From: Alteromonas oceanisediminis
GTDB lineage: Bacteria; Pseudomonadota; Gammaproteobacteria; Enterobacterales; Alteromonadaceae
Length of the DNA: 64,000 nucleotides
Direction: 5' to 3'
NCBI RefSeq assembly: GCF_018474025.1
Contig: NZ_JAHCTA010000008.1
Coordinates: 62,001 to 126,000 of the forward strand
Each line of letters starts with the position of its first letter. Positions within the stretch are counted from its first letter, which is position 1. Position numbers and translations under genes: made by a program. The notes under the pieces were generated by a model. That model was not told the origin of the DNA. It saw nothing but the letters and a program-made list of their open reading frames with translations, and ran no database searches. This document shows positions 45,127-55,398 of the stretch, one piece after another.

Positions 45127-45576
45127 ATGGAAATTCATCTCACTGATTCAGCTGTCGAACTCATACAGTTATCGCTGGCTCCGGTATTCTTATTGGTGGG
45201 TATTGGGCAGATTATCAATGTCGTCACGGGTAGATTGGCACGTATCATCGATCGGGCACGGTGGATTGAGGAGCATCAGAAACAGACTTCACCCGCACAG
45301 AGGAGCCAGCAAGGGCTTGAAATGACATCGCTGCGTCGGCGTATGCGTTTTGCTAACTGGTCGATTAACTTTCTCACGGGGGCGGCCGTGGCCGTGTGTG
45401 TTGACGTTATTCTGCTGTTGTTAAACGGACTTATCGACACCAGTTTAGACGTGACCATACTGGTTACATTCATTTTTGGGCTGGTGCTGATCACTGGCGG
45501 ATTAATCGCCTTTTTCCTTGAGGTGAGCCTGGCAACAGCGACGTTGAAAGTGTCGTCAAGTGGGTTATCTGATTAA
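45127..45576 (+). CDS. DUF2721 membrane protein
   Basis: A 149-residue protein with an N-terminal span (about 8-30, including PVFLLVGIGQIINVVTGRLAR), a charged loop with RIIDRAR and LRRRMRFANWSIN, and two C-terminal spans. The N.(V/L)T.RL.RI.DR motif identifies DUF2721. ATG 45127 has GGTGCGAAC ahead of it; a longer in-frame GTG start at 45088 is less likely. Function unknown. Confidence 0.8.
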   Translation: MEIHLTDSAVELIQLSLAPVFLLVGIGQIINVVTGRLARIIDRARWIEEHQKQTSPAQRSQQGLEMTSLRRRMRFANWSINFLTGAAVAVCVDVILLLLNGLIDTSLDVTILVTFIFGLVLITGGLIAFFLEVSLATATLKVSSSGLSD

Positions 45577-45593
45577 AAACGATTTCGCTGATC

Positions 45594-46820
45594 CTACAGT
45601 GCCTTCTTGGTCGGCATGATCACATTGGCAAAAATAAGCCCAGCGACTAACGACATAAAGATCACAAACGTCTCCTGCCCAATATGCTCTGTCTGCATAA
45701 AGTCTTGCCCTGAGACAAACGAATTTAAGCCAATGTAGGTTTTTGAGCCCGGTACCAGAACAATTAACCCCTGCATGAGCACGATGCTGGCAGGGGCATT
45801 TGCCACGCGTGTAAATAGGTTGGCGTACACACCCACCGCAAACGCGCCGACGAAGGTGCCTAAACCAAACTCAAGGTATTTCGCGGCCCAGTAGGTGCCA
45901 AAATAACCGACGAAGCCGCAAATAACGGCCCACGGTGCGTGTTTAATACGAATTTTGAAGATAACATTTAGTGCAGAACACAAGATCAGTACGGCAACCC
46001 ATGCGGCCCATTTCGGCAGCGGCTCGGTGGGAACAAGGGTTACTTCGCTAAACAATGCGAAGCCCAAAGCGATTCCCAGAAAGGCACCAAAGTATAATTT
46101 AAACAGTTGCATTAGCGCATCCATCACGCGGGCGGTGCCGGACACAAGGTGTCTTGAAGATAACTCTGCCAGCCCGATGGTCAATGCCAACCCAGGAATG
46201 AAGATGATGATCGACGACAAGACAACTAAGCGAATATTAATTGCTGGGTCAATGAAGCTGCTAATGGCACAGGCGCAAACGCCTGAAACGAGCGCGACAG
46301 CAGGCTCTAACATGTGATTGACGCGCTTGCTGCGAGTTGCCCAAACAGCGAACAAATACATAATGAGGCCAATGGCACCGGCAGCAAACGCATCATGCAA
46401 GCTGGCACCCATGACAATCGCAAAAGCCCCCGTGGAAAGGCCAAACGCAAAGAAGCTGACCAGTGGGTGATAAAAATCCCCCAGATTATCAATTTCCGTC
46501 AGTTGGCGGTCGGCTTCCTCTAATGTCAGCTTGTTTTCCAATAACTGATTCACCAACTCATCCGTGCGCGACAATGAACCCAAATCCATATCACCGGGCT
46601 GAACGCGGGCGGCATGATTATATTCATCTTCATGCTTGTCGCTCCAGATCACGAATGTGAGTGACGTTGGGGTGGAGATAAAGCCTGCTCTCACATTCAG
46701 ATGGGCGGCAACCTCATTGAGATGTGCCTCAAGTCGAAACGCCGGCGTACCGTACTTGTGCAGCATTTTTCCTAATTTGACGATGAATTTGCGTATTTGT
46801 GTAAATTCGTGTTTATCCAC
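45594..46820 (-). CDS. ThrE-type threonine/serine exporter
   Basis: A 408-residue protein that fuses the two ThrE halves: the N-terminal soluble part with HKYGTPAFRLEAHLNEVAAHL and GFISTPTSLTFVIW, then about ten spans. The segment VALVSGVCACAISSF and the later ALNVIFKIRIKHAPWAVICGFVGYFG (in pieces) are typical of DUF1212 and DUF3815. Probably exports small amino acids or related compounds. It starts 3 bp after the MMPL gene, so the two are likely co-transcribed. Confidence 0.87.
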   Translation of the reverse strand: MDKHEFTQIRKFIVKLGKMLHKYGTPAFRLEAHLNEVAAHLNVRAGFISTPTSLTFVIWSDKHEDEYNHAARVQPGDMDLGSLSRTDELVNQLLENKLTLEEADRQLTEIDNLGDFYHPLVSFFAFGLSTGAFAIVMGASLHDAFAAGAIGLIMYLFAVWATRSKRVNHMLEPAVALVSGVCACAISSFIDPAINIRLVVLSSIIIFIPGLALTIGLAELSSRHLVSGTARVMDALMQLFKLYFGAFLGIALGFALFSEVTLVPTEPLPKWAAWVAVLILCSALNVIFKIRIKHAPWAVICGFVGYFGTYWAAKYLEFGLGTFVGAFAVGVYANLFTRVANAPASIVLMQGLIVLVPGSKTYIGLNSFVSGQDFMQTEHIGQETFVIFMSLVAGLIFANVIMPTKKAL

Positions 46821-46823
46821 TTT

Positions 46824-49130
46824 TTATCCAGTCTGTACAGCAGGGGCAGGAGTGGTTTTCTTGTCGAAGAATACCAATGCGGCCGGCAGAAAAATAAGGT
46901 CAACCAGAAGCGCTACAACGATAATAATTGCCGTTAGCAAGCCCATATCAGCGTTCAAGGCGAATGTTGATAAGGTCAGTGTCGAGAAGCCTAGCGCAAG
47001 TACAACGGTGGTGATCACCAGTGCTCTACCCACACTTGAAAACGCATAGCGTACACTGTCTTGTGCGTTGTCGCCTCGACGTCGGGCGTAGTTATACTTG
47101 CTCAGAAAATGCACCGTATCATCCACAATAATACCCAATGTCATGCTGAGCACGACCGCCAGGGCAAGGTTAATCTCAGCTGAAATCAAGGCCCAAATTC
47201 CAAAGCCAATGCCGGCGGGCAACATGTTGGGGATTAAGCTGATAAAGCCCATTCTTACTGACCTTAAAGCGATCATCAGCAGACCGGAAATAAGCAGTAA
47301 GGCAAATAAGGTTCCTTGAATGATACCGCGCATATTCGCCTCGCCGATATGAGCAAACATCAATGGTGGGCTGGCCGCTGTAATGCGTAGCTCAGGCGCA
47401 ATTTGATTAAACCAGTCATAGGCGCGCTGTTCAAATGCGGTAAATTCTGCGCTGCCTAAATTTTGTAACGTGGCCACAACGCGCGTTGCTGATTTATCAA
47501 TGTCGAGCTGATTGTTTAAGTCTAAACCGTAGGGCAACGACATCTCAAAGAGTAAAAGATATTGCGCTGATAGTTCTTTATCGGCCGGCAGAGCGTAGCG
47601 GTTGGGATCATCGCCATACATATTTTTATTCAGACGTTTCATGGTGTCTGACAACGTAGCGACATGATCGACTTCGGGCTGCTGACGCAGCCAGTCGCTA
47701 AAAGCGTCGATAGCGCGCATGACTTTAGGATCATTGATGCCACTGGCTTCTCCGGTATAGATAGCAAAATCAATGTTCGACATACCGCTGACGTTGTCCG
47801 TCTGGAAATCGGCACCTTGGCGAAACTCACTGGATTTATCAAAGTATTCGATCGCAATGTCATTCACCTGATTAGTAAATGCCAAGGTGATTGCCGCCAC
47901 AAAGAGAACAATGCTGTAGGGCAGAATCTTGCGATGATGCGTGATGATGCTGTCGGCAAACTTAAGTGACCAGCGTTTGTCGCTGGTTTGATTTTGCGGT
48001 GCTTTGATTTTGACAACGCTCAGTAGCGCCGGTAAGAACGTTAGCGAAAGCCAGCAAGCCAGCATCATGCCAATCGCTGTCAGATTACCGAGATCCTGCA
48101 AGATGGGCACGGGTGAGAAATTGAGGGTTAAAAATCCAATGGCTGTTGTTACCGAAGTGATGATCACCGGCATCACATTTATATCTAGACTATAGCGCAA
48201 CGCGTCTGCTTTGGATTTTCCCTCTCTCAAACCAAACATCATCGACGATATCACGTGAATGCAATCAGCAACGGCCAGTGTCATTACCATGGTAGGCACA
48301 TTAACCGTCGAAATACTTAAGAAAAAGCCACTCCACCCCGCAAATCCCATCGTCGCTGCAATGGACAGCACAACCACCAAAAGTGTTGCCAGAGTACATA
48401 ATATTGAGCGTAATAATAACCACATGACGACAATGATGGTCACAAACATCAGAGGGATCAGTGTTTGTGCATCATGATTTGCTGCCTGTTGAAACGCATT
48501 GTTTAACATCACCATACCCGTGAAGTAAAACGTATGATCCGGGTATTGCGTTTCAAATTCAGCCGTCATGTCGCGCACAAACTGACTGATTTGGTCAACT
48601 TCTTTAGTCTGATCACCGTCGGGCAATTGTACCGTGATATTCACAACGGCCACGTGGCCCAAGTCGGATACGAGTCGGTCACGCAGATTGGGCTCCGCCA
48701 ACGCAACCGCTTTAATTTTGGCAATACGTTCTGGTGTAAGCTCAGAGGGCGAATCTATCAGGCTTTCTACCATCAAGTCATCAAACTCAGAGTAGGTATG
48801 TTGAAAGTTGCTAATAGAATCAACGCGCGTAGACAGCGGCGTTTGCCAAGAGGCCTCCGTTAAATCGTGAATGAGGGTGAGCGTCTCTTGGGTAAATACA
48901 TTGCCACTTTTCGGCGCAATCACAATGCTGGCATTTTCATTTTTGTTGAAGATATTCTGCATTTCTTCAAACGCCATGCGTTGCGCATTATCGGGTTGGA
49001 AAAAAACTTTGTAATCACCACGGAAGTATAGATTTTGCACGCCAGCAGCAAGTGCCACGAGCAATACAACGTTTAAAACAAGCACCCACCATGGGTGACG
49101 TAAAATAAACTCAATCCAGCGCTGTTTCAT
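46824..49130 (-). CDS. MMPL/RND-family transporter
   Basis: A 768-residue inner-membrane protein with twelve predicted spans and two large periplasmic loops, the RND superfamily layout without need of separate halves. YFRGDYKVFFQPDNAQ after span 1, AVADCIHVISSMM in the first half and GIIVDDTVHFLSKY in the second (Asp pair for proton relay) are characteristic of the MMPL/HpnN-like group, which exports lipids or hydrophobic compounds. Substrate unknown. No adaptor or outer-membrane gene adjoins it. Confidence 0.86.
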   Translation of the reverse strand: MKQRWIEFILRHPWWVLVLNVVLLVALAAGVQNLYFRGDYKVFFQPDNAQRMAFEEMQNIFNKNENASIVIAPKSGNVFTQETLTLIHDLTEASWQTPLSTRVDSISNFQHTYSEFDDLMVESLIDSPSELTPERIAKIKAVALAEPNLRDRLVSDLGHVAVVNITVQLPDGDQTKEVDQISQFVRDMTAEFETQYPDHTFYFTGMVMLNNAFQQAANHDAQTLIPLMFVTIIVVMWLLLRSILCTLATLLVVVLSIAATMGFAGWSGFFLSISTVNVPTMVMTLAVADCIHVISSMMFGLREGKSKADALRYSLDINVMPVIITSVTTAIGFLTLNFSPVPILQDLGNLTAIGMMLACWLSLTFLPALLSVVKIKAPQNQTSDKRWSLKFADSIITHHRKILPYSIVLFVAAITLAFTNQVNDIAIEYFDKSSEFRQGADFQTDNVSGMSNIDFAIYTGEASGINDPKVMRAIDAFSDWLRQQPEVDHVATLSDTMKRLNKNMYGDDPNRYALPADKELSAQYLLLFEMSLPYGLDLNNQLDIDKSATRVVATLQNLGSAEFTAFEQRAYDWFNQIAPELRITAASPPLMFAHIGEANMRGIIQGTLFALLLISGLLMIALRSVRMGFISLIPNMLPAGIGFGIWALISAEINLALAVVLSMTLGIIVDDTVHFLSKYNYARRRGDNAQDSVRYAFSSVGRALVITTVVLALGFSTLTLSTFALNADMGLLTAIIIVVALLVDLIFLPAALVFFDKKTTPAPAVQTG

Positions 49131-49395
49131 TGCTTTACCCTCTAATCGCTAGCGGCGAATGACGTCATTACACACGGCATTGTACGGTGGTTCAATCACT
49201 GATTTACAAAACCGTTAATTTAGTGCCTTTTAAACGCAATAGTGTGAACAAAATTTGTATCGCAGAGCTCAACCGGCCCTAGCACAAACGCCCGAAAGAG
49301 CAGCCTTGTCTCTTTATTTGGTTAAAATTTGATCTTTGCGCTGTTCGCTGCAATGCTTGTTGTATCGATAGTGAGCGTGGCTCAAGGATTGATGC

Positions 49396-49641
49396 ATGCC
49401 GTTTTTTTCTGACATTGGTAGTAAGTTCACAGACTGGTTGGGTGTTCCCGGTATCCTGGCCGCCTTCGCTATATCGCTGTGCGTGTGGCTTTATTACGAC
49501 TTAATCATCGACAGCACATTAAACAGCACCATGATGCTGGGCGTGTCAATTTGCAGTATTTTCTTGGTCGCCGTTGCGAAAATGTCAATCAAAAGCCTGA
49601 AACGATTGGTGAATGATGACAGCGGTAAACCTAATGCATAA
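49396..49641 (+). CDS. Small membrane protein of unknown function
   Basis: An 81-residue protein with two hydrophobic segments, about 16-36 (VPGILAAFAISLCVWLYYDL) and about 42-65 (STMMLGVSICSIFLVAVA), and a basic C terminus. AAGGA precedes the start by 6 bp. Not recognised. Overlaps the following lipoprotein gene by 8 bp. Confidence 0.6.
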   Translation: MPFFSDIGSKFTDWLGVPGILAAFAISLCVWLYYDLIIDSTLNSTMMLGVSICSIFLVAVAKMSIKSLKRLVNDDSGKPNA

Positions 49642-50554
49642 ACGTCGCCATATTATCATGTGTTTCGCATTGCTCACGTTAGTCGCATGCCAAAGCACGC
49701 GGCAAGCGTCACCTCCCGAGACTCCCGCGGCGTCTACTAGCGCGCCTAGCGTGGAACCGCCTCGCGTTAACCCGCCTCGCGTTAACCCGCCTCAAAAAAT
49801 AGCGGTAGATGTAGCGCCTGAAAACGCGAATGCAAAATATGGTTCTGGTCTTAACGCGCTCAGTGGTTTGCTGGGGATCATGGGCAAACCCAAGAAAGCT
49901 GAATTAATTGCCATGTTAACCCAGTTATACTCGCCGTCTGAGCTACAGTCTGACCGCTATGGTCATTACGTCTATTTGGTTTTTACCAATAATGAACCAG
50001 CCACATTAAATAAACGCCTAGCTGCCACGAGCGCCTTTCTGTGTCGTTTTACGCAATCGTCTGGCAAAGATGTTGCCCACATTGCGAAGCGATCAATAGC
50101 ACTGTTTCAGGCGCCTATGCAAGATGACAGAAGTGCTGCCGACATTCTTGAATACAACGATCTTTACGGTTTTCAACAACATTACAGTTATGTAGAGGGG
50201 CAACTACTGGCAAGACTGGTAGAACACCAAACACCCATATCCGACATCGGTATCGTGACCGCTGAAATACCCATAGGCTCCCGTTACCAACGTGCGGCTA
50301 GCATTGAATATAACGCGCTCGATCTCAGTCAGTTCTCAGCCCATGAAATCCATGAAACGATCGTGTCTTTGCGGAAATACATTGTGAACCGGCCGAAAGA
50401 TCCAGAGGGAACCATTGCCGCCATCAATCTCACAGGGCTACAAACACCTCTACTCAGTATGCGCTTGGCATCCTTCTTTGAGTCAGTAGGGCAAGGCTTT
50501 ATCGCCCTAACCACATTTAATCAAGCCATGGCGGATGAACGCGGGTGTGATTAA
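49634..50554 (+). CDS. Putative lipoprotein of unknown function
   Basis: A 306-residue protein (ATG 49634; in-frame ATGs at 49613 and 49616 would extend it by seven residues). The signal ends in lipobox LVAC with C19. A Pro/Ser/Thr-rich linker follows, with the short direct repeat PPRVNPPRVNPP, then a domain from about residue 60 that I do not recognise (SGLNALSGLLGIMGKPKK, LYSPSELQSDRYGHYVYLVF). No catalytic motif is visible. Probably outer-membrane anchored. Confidence 0.6.
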   Translation: MHKRRHIIMCFALLTLVACQSTRQASPPETPAASTSAPSVEPPRVNPPRVNPPQKIAVDVAPENANAKYGSGLNALSGLLGIMGKPKKAELIAMLTQLYSPSELQSDRYGHYVYLVFTNNEPATLNKRLAATSAFLCRFTQSSGKDVAHIAKRSIALFQAPMQDDRSAADILEYNDLYGFQQHYSYVEGQLLARLVEHQTPISDIGIVTAEIPIGSRYQRAASIEYNALDLSQFSAHEIHETIVSLRKYIVNRPKDPEGTIAAINLTGLQTPLLSMRLASFFESVGQGFIALTTFNQAMADERGCD

Positions 50555-50589
50555 TCCTGACGTTGAGGCAACCGACGGCTCTACGCGCC

Positions 50590-50802
50590 CTACGGTTTTA
50601 CAGGCGCATTTTCTACGATGTCCGCGATTTCAGGGCTTCCGTTTAACTTGGCTAAATCAATCAGGTAACTTTTTTGTAGGCTGTCCAGCGTGCGCCCTGC
50701 CAGCAAGGACTTTAAGCGGTCCGGTTCTTCGTTAACAATCGCAGTTTCAATCGCTTTCATATTGCCGACCGCATTTTCGCCGTTATCTTGAGTTTGTGTC
50801 AT
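50590..50802 (-). CDS. Small hypothetical protein
   Basis: A 70-residue acidic, helical protein (AIETAIVNEEPDRLKSLLAG, LDSLQKSYLIDLAKLNGS), without a signal or membrane span; the pattern resembles a single ankyrin-like helix pair but is too short to call. An AAGGGATAG ribosome site stands 3 bp ahead of the ATG. Convergent with the lipoprotein gene, 35 bp apart. Confidence 0.55.
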   Translation of the reverse strand: MTQTQDNGENAVGNMKAIETAIVNEEPDRLKSLLAGRTLDSLQKSYLIDLAKLNGSPEIADIVENAPVKP

Positions 50803-50911
50803 TGCTATCCCTTAATTTCCAAACACCATGAATAAAGCGTAGGGGGCTTTTTGCAATTTTCAAGAGCGCTAGCACTTCCTATTGAAATAATGCTAGCCGC
50901 TCTCTACAACG

Positions 50912-53900
50912 CTATTTATTCGCTGCCACTGGATTGCTTGGGTCTGCATCGTGCGGTTTGCGCGAGCTGACTTTACGTTTAACCCACGAAAAAGGTTTGC
51001 GTAAATCGATTAGGATGAGATAGAGGCAGGGCACGAGCACCAATGTCACGATGGTGGCGTACATGACCGCAAAACCCAGTGCGACTGCCATGGGGATCAC
51101 GAACGATGCCTGTAAGCTGGTTTCAAACATGATAGGCAACACCCCCGCAAAGGTGGTGATGGACGTCAATGTGATTGCTCGGAAACGTGCACAACCGGCT
51201 TCCAAAACCGCTTCTTTGATCGAGTAACCTTGCTCGCGTCGCTGATTGACAAAGTCGGTCATCACCAGACTGTCGTTAATCACGACCCCGGCGGCGGCAA
51301 TCAGGCCAAAGGTTGACATCATGCTTAAGTCCAGACCGAAGAAGAAATGACCCCAGACTGCGCCAGTAAAGCTAAATGGAATGACCGACATAATGATCAA
51401 TGGCTGCCCATAACTCTTCAGCGGCACTGCAAGCAGAATGTACACCATGATCATGGCAGCAATGAAAAACATGACCTGTTCGTTTTGCTGTGCCTGCTGT
51501 TCCTTTATATCACCCCCCAGCTCAGTTTTCACGCCGGGGAACTGCTTAAACAATTCAGGCAGCAGATTTTCCTTTATCTCTTCCACGACTTCGTTGGGTT
51601 CAACTAAACGCTCATCAATCGAGCCCCACACGTAAACACTTTGATAGCCCGCCTCGCGGCGAATGTAGCTAATGCCGGGTTTTTCCGTTAGCTCAACCAC
51701 ATCCCCCAGCATGACTTCACGACCCGACGGCGTTGTGATAACAGCATACTTTAACGAGGAAAACTGCTCGCGCGTCAGGCGCGGGTAACGCACCATCACA
51801 CGCACTTCTTCGCCATTCCGAATAACCCGCTGGGCCTCACCACCAAAGAAACTGGCTCCTACCTGGCTGGCGATATTGGCAATGTCCAGACCCAGATCAT
51901 AGGCAACGGGGCGCAGTGTCATCTGTACTTCCTTACTGGCCGGGTCAATGGTGGAGCTGACGTCGAACAACCCTTCCTGCTGTTGTAACATTTCAATAAA
52001 CTGGCGGCCTGCGGCATTCAGCGTTTGTAAATCAGGGCCAAACAACAAGTAGCCGAACTCTCCATCATCACCGCCGCCATTCACATCATCCTGTACAACG
52101 AACGATTTCATGCCCGGTATGGCCGGTATGGCTTCACGCCAGCGTCGAGCCAGTTCAAATGTATCAAAATGACGATCATCCTCACCGACCAGTGGCACTA
52201 GTATTCGTCCTTCGGTGCGGTCTTCATTGAAAGCAAGTAAATCACGGATCATGCCCGAGCCATACTCTTTGACAATATCCTCTTCAATTTGCCAAATGAC
52301 ATTTTCGATGGTTTGCAGCGCTTCTATCGTTGCGGTATCTGAAACGGTTTCGTTCATTTCAATACGAACGCTGGGGAAGTCGTGTGGTACTTTCGGGTTA
52401 GGAACTGTGCGCACGTAGTTCGCGTTGATAAGCCCCATAGTGACCATAAGCATGGCAATGAAAAAGGTAAGCACCGCCCAGCGCATTTCCACGCAACGGG
52501 AAACAAAGGAACGGTAGGGGCCATTTACAAACCCAAAAAAGCGTTTATTGAACCGGGCACGCCAACTCGTTTGTTTCACCGGTGAAAAGCGGGTATGGGC
52601 TAAATGGGCTGGCAGTATCAGCTTGGACTCAATCAAACTGAAAACCAAACACAAGATAACAACCACCGCAATATTATAAAAGAAAGCGCCTTCTGGCCCA
52701 GAACTTTGTGTGAAGGGTAAGAACACCGCGATGGTCGTCAGTACCCCGAAGGTTGCGGGAGTAGCTACTTTCTTCGCACCACGCACCACATTGTCTACGC
52801 CGCCGCCCTTACTTTCAATTTCAGTATAGGCACTTTCTCCAATCACGATGGCATCGTCGACCACAATCCCTAATACCATGATGAATGCAAACAGTGAGAG
52901 GATATTAATGCTCACGCCAAATACCGGCATCATCATTACCGCACCCAGGAAACACACCGGTAGCCCCACCATCACCCAGAATGCCAGCCTAAAGCGCAGG
53001 AAAATAGTGAGCAGTAACGCCACTAATACAGCTCCTTGAAACAGGTTGCTGAGCATCATATCCAGTCGCGCGTTAAGGTAATACGTCATATCGACAACAA
53101 TTTTAATCTGCGCGCCGTCGGGCAAAGTTTTGTTACGTTGTTCAATATACTTTTTCACACTCTCAGCAACCGGCACCATGTTTTGCGTTTTTGTCGCTTT
53201 CACAGCCATCCACATGGCGTTCTGGCCGTTGTATTTAAAGTAGCGCTCGCCTTCTTCGAAGCCATCGGTGATTTCAGCGACATCGCGTAACAATACCCTC
53301 GCGCCGTTTTCGCCTATTTTGATTGGGATGCGGCCAAATTGGGCGCCATTATAAATCTGGTTCTCGACACGCACTGAAATCAGCCCGGAATCAGTACGCA
53401 GTTGTCCGGCTGAAATATTGGCCGAGTAGCGTCCGATTGCACGGGTAATATCATCAATAGTGACGTTGTATTTGCGCAACATATCCGGCTGAATTTCAAT
53501 CGCGATTTCGTCGTTCGGTGCACCCATTTCAACCAAAGATACATTACCCAGTTGGAGTAACTCATCTTCAATTTGCTTGGCTAGCGGCTTTAATTCTTTC
53601 AAAGAAAGGTCGCCAACCAGCGACAGTTCCAGCACATCCTGCTTAAACTCAATTTGCGATATGGTGACAGGCTCCATATCGGCGGGGAAGGTGGCAATGC
53701 TGTCGACGCGCAGTTTCACCTTGTCGAGCACATCGGTTAGATCTTCATCGGTGTGGATTTCTAGAGTCACCCGCCCGCTATTGCGAAACGCTCTGGAAAC
53801 CGTACGCTTGATTTCAGTGACGTCTTTAAGCGCTTCCTCGATTTTGATCAGAATCGATTCTTCGATTTCCTGAGGTGACGCCCCTCGATATTGTGCGCTC

Positions 53901-54064
53901 ACATTGATGAAATTGATTTCAATGTTGGGGAACATCTGACGTTGGATAGTGAAATAGCTGGCAATGCCCATAATGATGATAAACACCATAATGAGGTTGG
54001 CCGCGACTGAATTGTTCGCGAAAAATGCGATGATACCGCGTTGAGTGTCGTTATTTGGGGTCAT
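50912..54064 (-). CDS. RND efflux transporter, HAE1-type permease
   Basis: A 1050-residue inner-membrane pump subunit with twelve spans and two large periplasmic loops. Family marks: NNSVAANLIMVFIIIMGIAS near the N terminus, PNIEINFINVSAQYRGASPQE-type opening of the porter domain in pieces, the proton-relay acidic residues in GIVVDDAIVIGESAYTEIE, and the second-half AAGVVINDSLVMTDFVNQRR. Related to AcrB-type drug and solvent pumps; substrate cannot be told. It lies 14 bp after its adaptor gene; no outer-membrane factor is encoded nearby, so TolC or another channel encoded elsewhere is presumably used. Confidence 0.92.
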   Translation of the reverse strand: MTPNNDTQRGIIAFFANNSVAANLIMVFIIIMGIASYFTIQRQMFPNIEINFINVSAQYRGASPQEIEESILIKIEEALKDVTEIKRTVSRAFRNSGRVTLEIHTDEDLTDVLDKVKLRVDSIATFPADMEPVTISQIEFKQDVLELSLVGDLSLKELKPLAKQIEDELLQLGNVSLVEMGAPNDEIAIEIQPDMLRKYNVTIDDITRAIGRYSANISAGQLRTDSGLISVRVENQIYNGAQFGRIPIKIGENGARVLLRDVAEITDGFEEGERYFKYNGQNAMWMAVKATKTQNMVPVAESVKKYIEQRNKTLPDGAQIKIVVDMTYYLNARLDMMLSNLFQGAVLVALLLTIFLRFRLAFWVMVGLPVCFLGAVMMMPVFGVSINILSLFAFIMVLGIVVDDAIVIGESAYTEIESKGGGVDNVVRGAKKVATPATFGVLTTIAVFLPFTQSSGPEGAFFYNIAVVVILCLVFSLIESKLILPAHLAHTRFSPVKQTSWRARFNKRFFGFVNGPYRSFVSRCVEMRWAVLTFFIAMLMVTMGLINANYVRTVPNPKVPHDFPSVRIEMNETVSDTATIEALQTIENVIWQIEEDIVKEYGSGMIRDLLAFNEDRTEGRILVPLVGEDDRHFDTFELARRWREAIPAIPGMKSFVVQDDVNGGGDDGEFGYLLFGPDLQTLNAAGRQFIEMLQQQEGLFDVSSTIDPASKEVQMTLRPVAYDLGLDIANIASQVGASFFGGEAQRVIRNGEEVRVMVRYPRLTREQFSSLKYAVITTPSGREVMLGDVVELTEKPGISYIRREAGYQSVYVWGSIDERLVEPNEVVEEIKENLLPELFKQFPGVKTELGGDIKEQQAQQNEQVMFFIAAMIMVYILLAVPLKSYGQPLIIMSVIPFSFTGAVWGHFFFGLDLSMMSTFGLIAAAGVVINDSLVMTDFVNQRREQGYSIKEAVLEAGCARFRAITLTSITTFAGVLPIMFETSLQASFVIPMAVALGFAVMYATIVTLVLVPCLYLILIDLRKPFSWVKRKVSSRKPHDADPSNPVAANK

Positions 54065-54078
54065 TATAGGCTACCTGG

Positions 54079-55233
54079 CTACTCTGTACGTGCAGCGGTT
54101 TGTGGCTGTTTCTCATCGATCACGACAACTTCCATTCCATTCTGAGGATACTCCGGCAATGTCAGCACCAACCTGTCGCCCGTGCTTAAACCGCTGTCGA
54201 TAAGAAATGTATCCGCCTCTTCGCGTACCACATTAACGGTGCGTTGCACCATTTTTTGCTCATCGTCGAGCGTCCACACGCGATTGTTATTGACTAGGTC
54301 TTGCTTTATTTTGAATACGTTATCGAGGGTTGTGCCTGAAAAAGACACCTCCACGTAACTACCGTATTTTAACGCGGGCTCGTTGGATTCCAGTCCATAC
54401 GGGTCGTCGATGCGCACGACCAGATTGGTCATGCGCGTCGCTTCATCCACGACGCCAAGGTCACGTTTTATAACGCCTTGTCGCGCGATCGAGTTCTTTC
54501 CGCGAGTTACGATTTGGGCTGCACTTCCCGTCAGTGATTCAGGTAAAAACTGACCATCGAACCCGGCGATGGGGAAAACCACTTCGGCCGCCTCAATGTT
54601 GTGTAGGCGGGCTGCGTCCATCCCCACATTCACGTATTGACCTACGCCGATATCGCGGGTGACTACCAGCGCATCATAAGGAGCCTTTACCTGAGTATTA
54701 TCGAGATCACGTTGGGCGATCCGCAGGCGAGCTTCGGCGGACTTGACGCGCGCTTGCGCACTCAATACCTGGGGCTTGCGTAAATACAAATCACTTACCT
54801 GTTGTTTAGGCATATTGCGCGCTTCACGGGCTGCAACATCAGCGCGGGCTTGCTCTTCTATAAGCTGCGATTTCGCTTCAATTAACTCAGATTCCGCCTG
54901 TAATTTGGCCGCAACATAGGCGTCATCTTCAATACTGAACAGCAAATCGCCACGCTTGACGACGCCACCGGGAACAAAATTGGCGTGCCAACTAACAACT
55001 TCCCCTGCAACTTGTGCGGCAATAGTGGTGCTTTCCAATGGCCTGACTTCACCGAAACTTTCAATAGTTACGGTGTAGTCAATCGGGCTTAACGCTTCAA
55101 CTCGCACAGAGGGACGCGTATCCACCTGCGCTTGTGATGTTTCTTCCTTACCGCTCGCTTCGATGGCGGTTTTGATCCCGAACCCGCCAATGAGTACGGC
55201 GAAGGGGATAGCAACTTTCCAAATCGTTTTCAT
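54079..55233 (-). CDS. RND efflux periplasmic adaptor (membrane fusion protein)
   Basis: A 384-residue adaptor with an N-terminal membrane anchor (about 5-25, no lipobox), lipoyl-like halves (GEVVSWHANFVPGGVVKRGD and KAPYDALVVTRDIGVGQYVN), a short alpha-hairpin between them (about 105-175), and beta-barrel and membrane-proximal domains. It bridges the RND pump to an outer-membrane channel. First gene of the two-gene operon. Confidence 0.92.
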   Translation of the reverse strand: MKTIWKVAIPFAVLIGGFGIKTAIEASGKEETSQAQVDTRPSVRVEALSPIDYTVTIESFGEVRPLESTTIAAQVAGEVVSWHANFVPGGVVKRGDLLFSIEDDAYVAAKLQAESELIEAKSQLIEEQARADVAAREARNMPKQQVSDLYLRKPQVLSAQARVKSAEARLRIAQRDLDNTQVKAPYDALVVTRDIGVGQYVNVGMDAARLHNIEAAEVVFPIAGFDGQFLPESLTGSAAQIVTRGKNSIARQGVIKRDLGVVDEATRMTNLVVRIDDPYGLESNEPALKYGSYVEVSFSGTTLDNVFKIKQDLVNNNRVWTLDDEQKMVQRTVNVVREEADTFLIDSGLSTGDRLVLTLPEYPQNGMEVVVIDEKQPQTAARTE

Positions 55234-55398
55234 AGCACACTGTATTGAATAAATGACATGCTAATGATAACGCGTTCGCCGCATAAAACGATCCCTCAAA
55301 TGTAACGAACTGTTATTCCTGTTTTGCCATTTCAGCATGGTTTGTGCTTATCCCTTACGTGAGGCACCCATGACAACTCGTTACAGGAGCAATACCCC

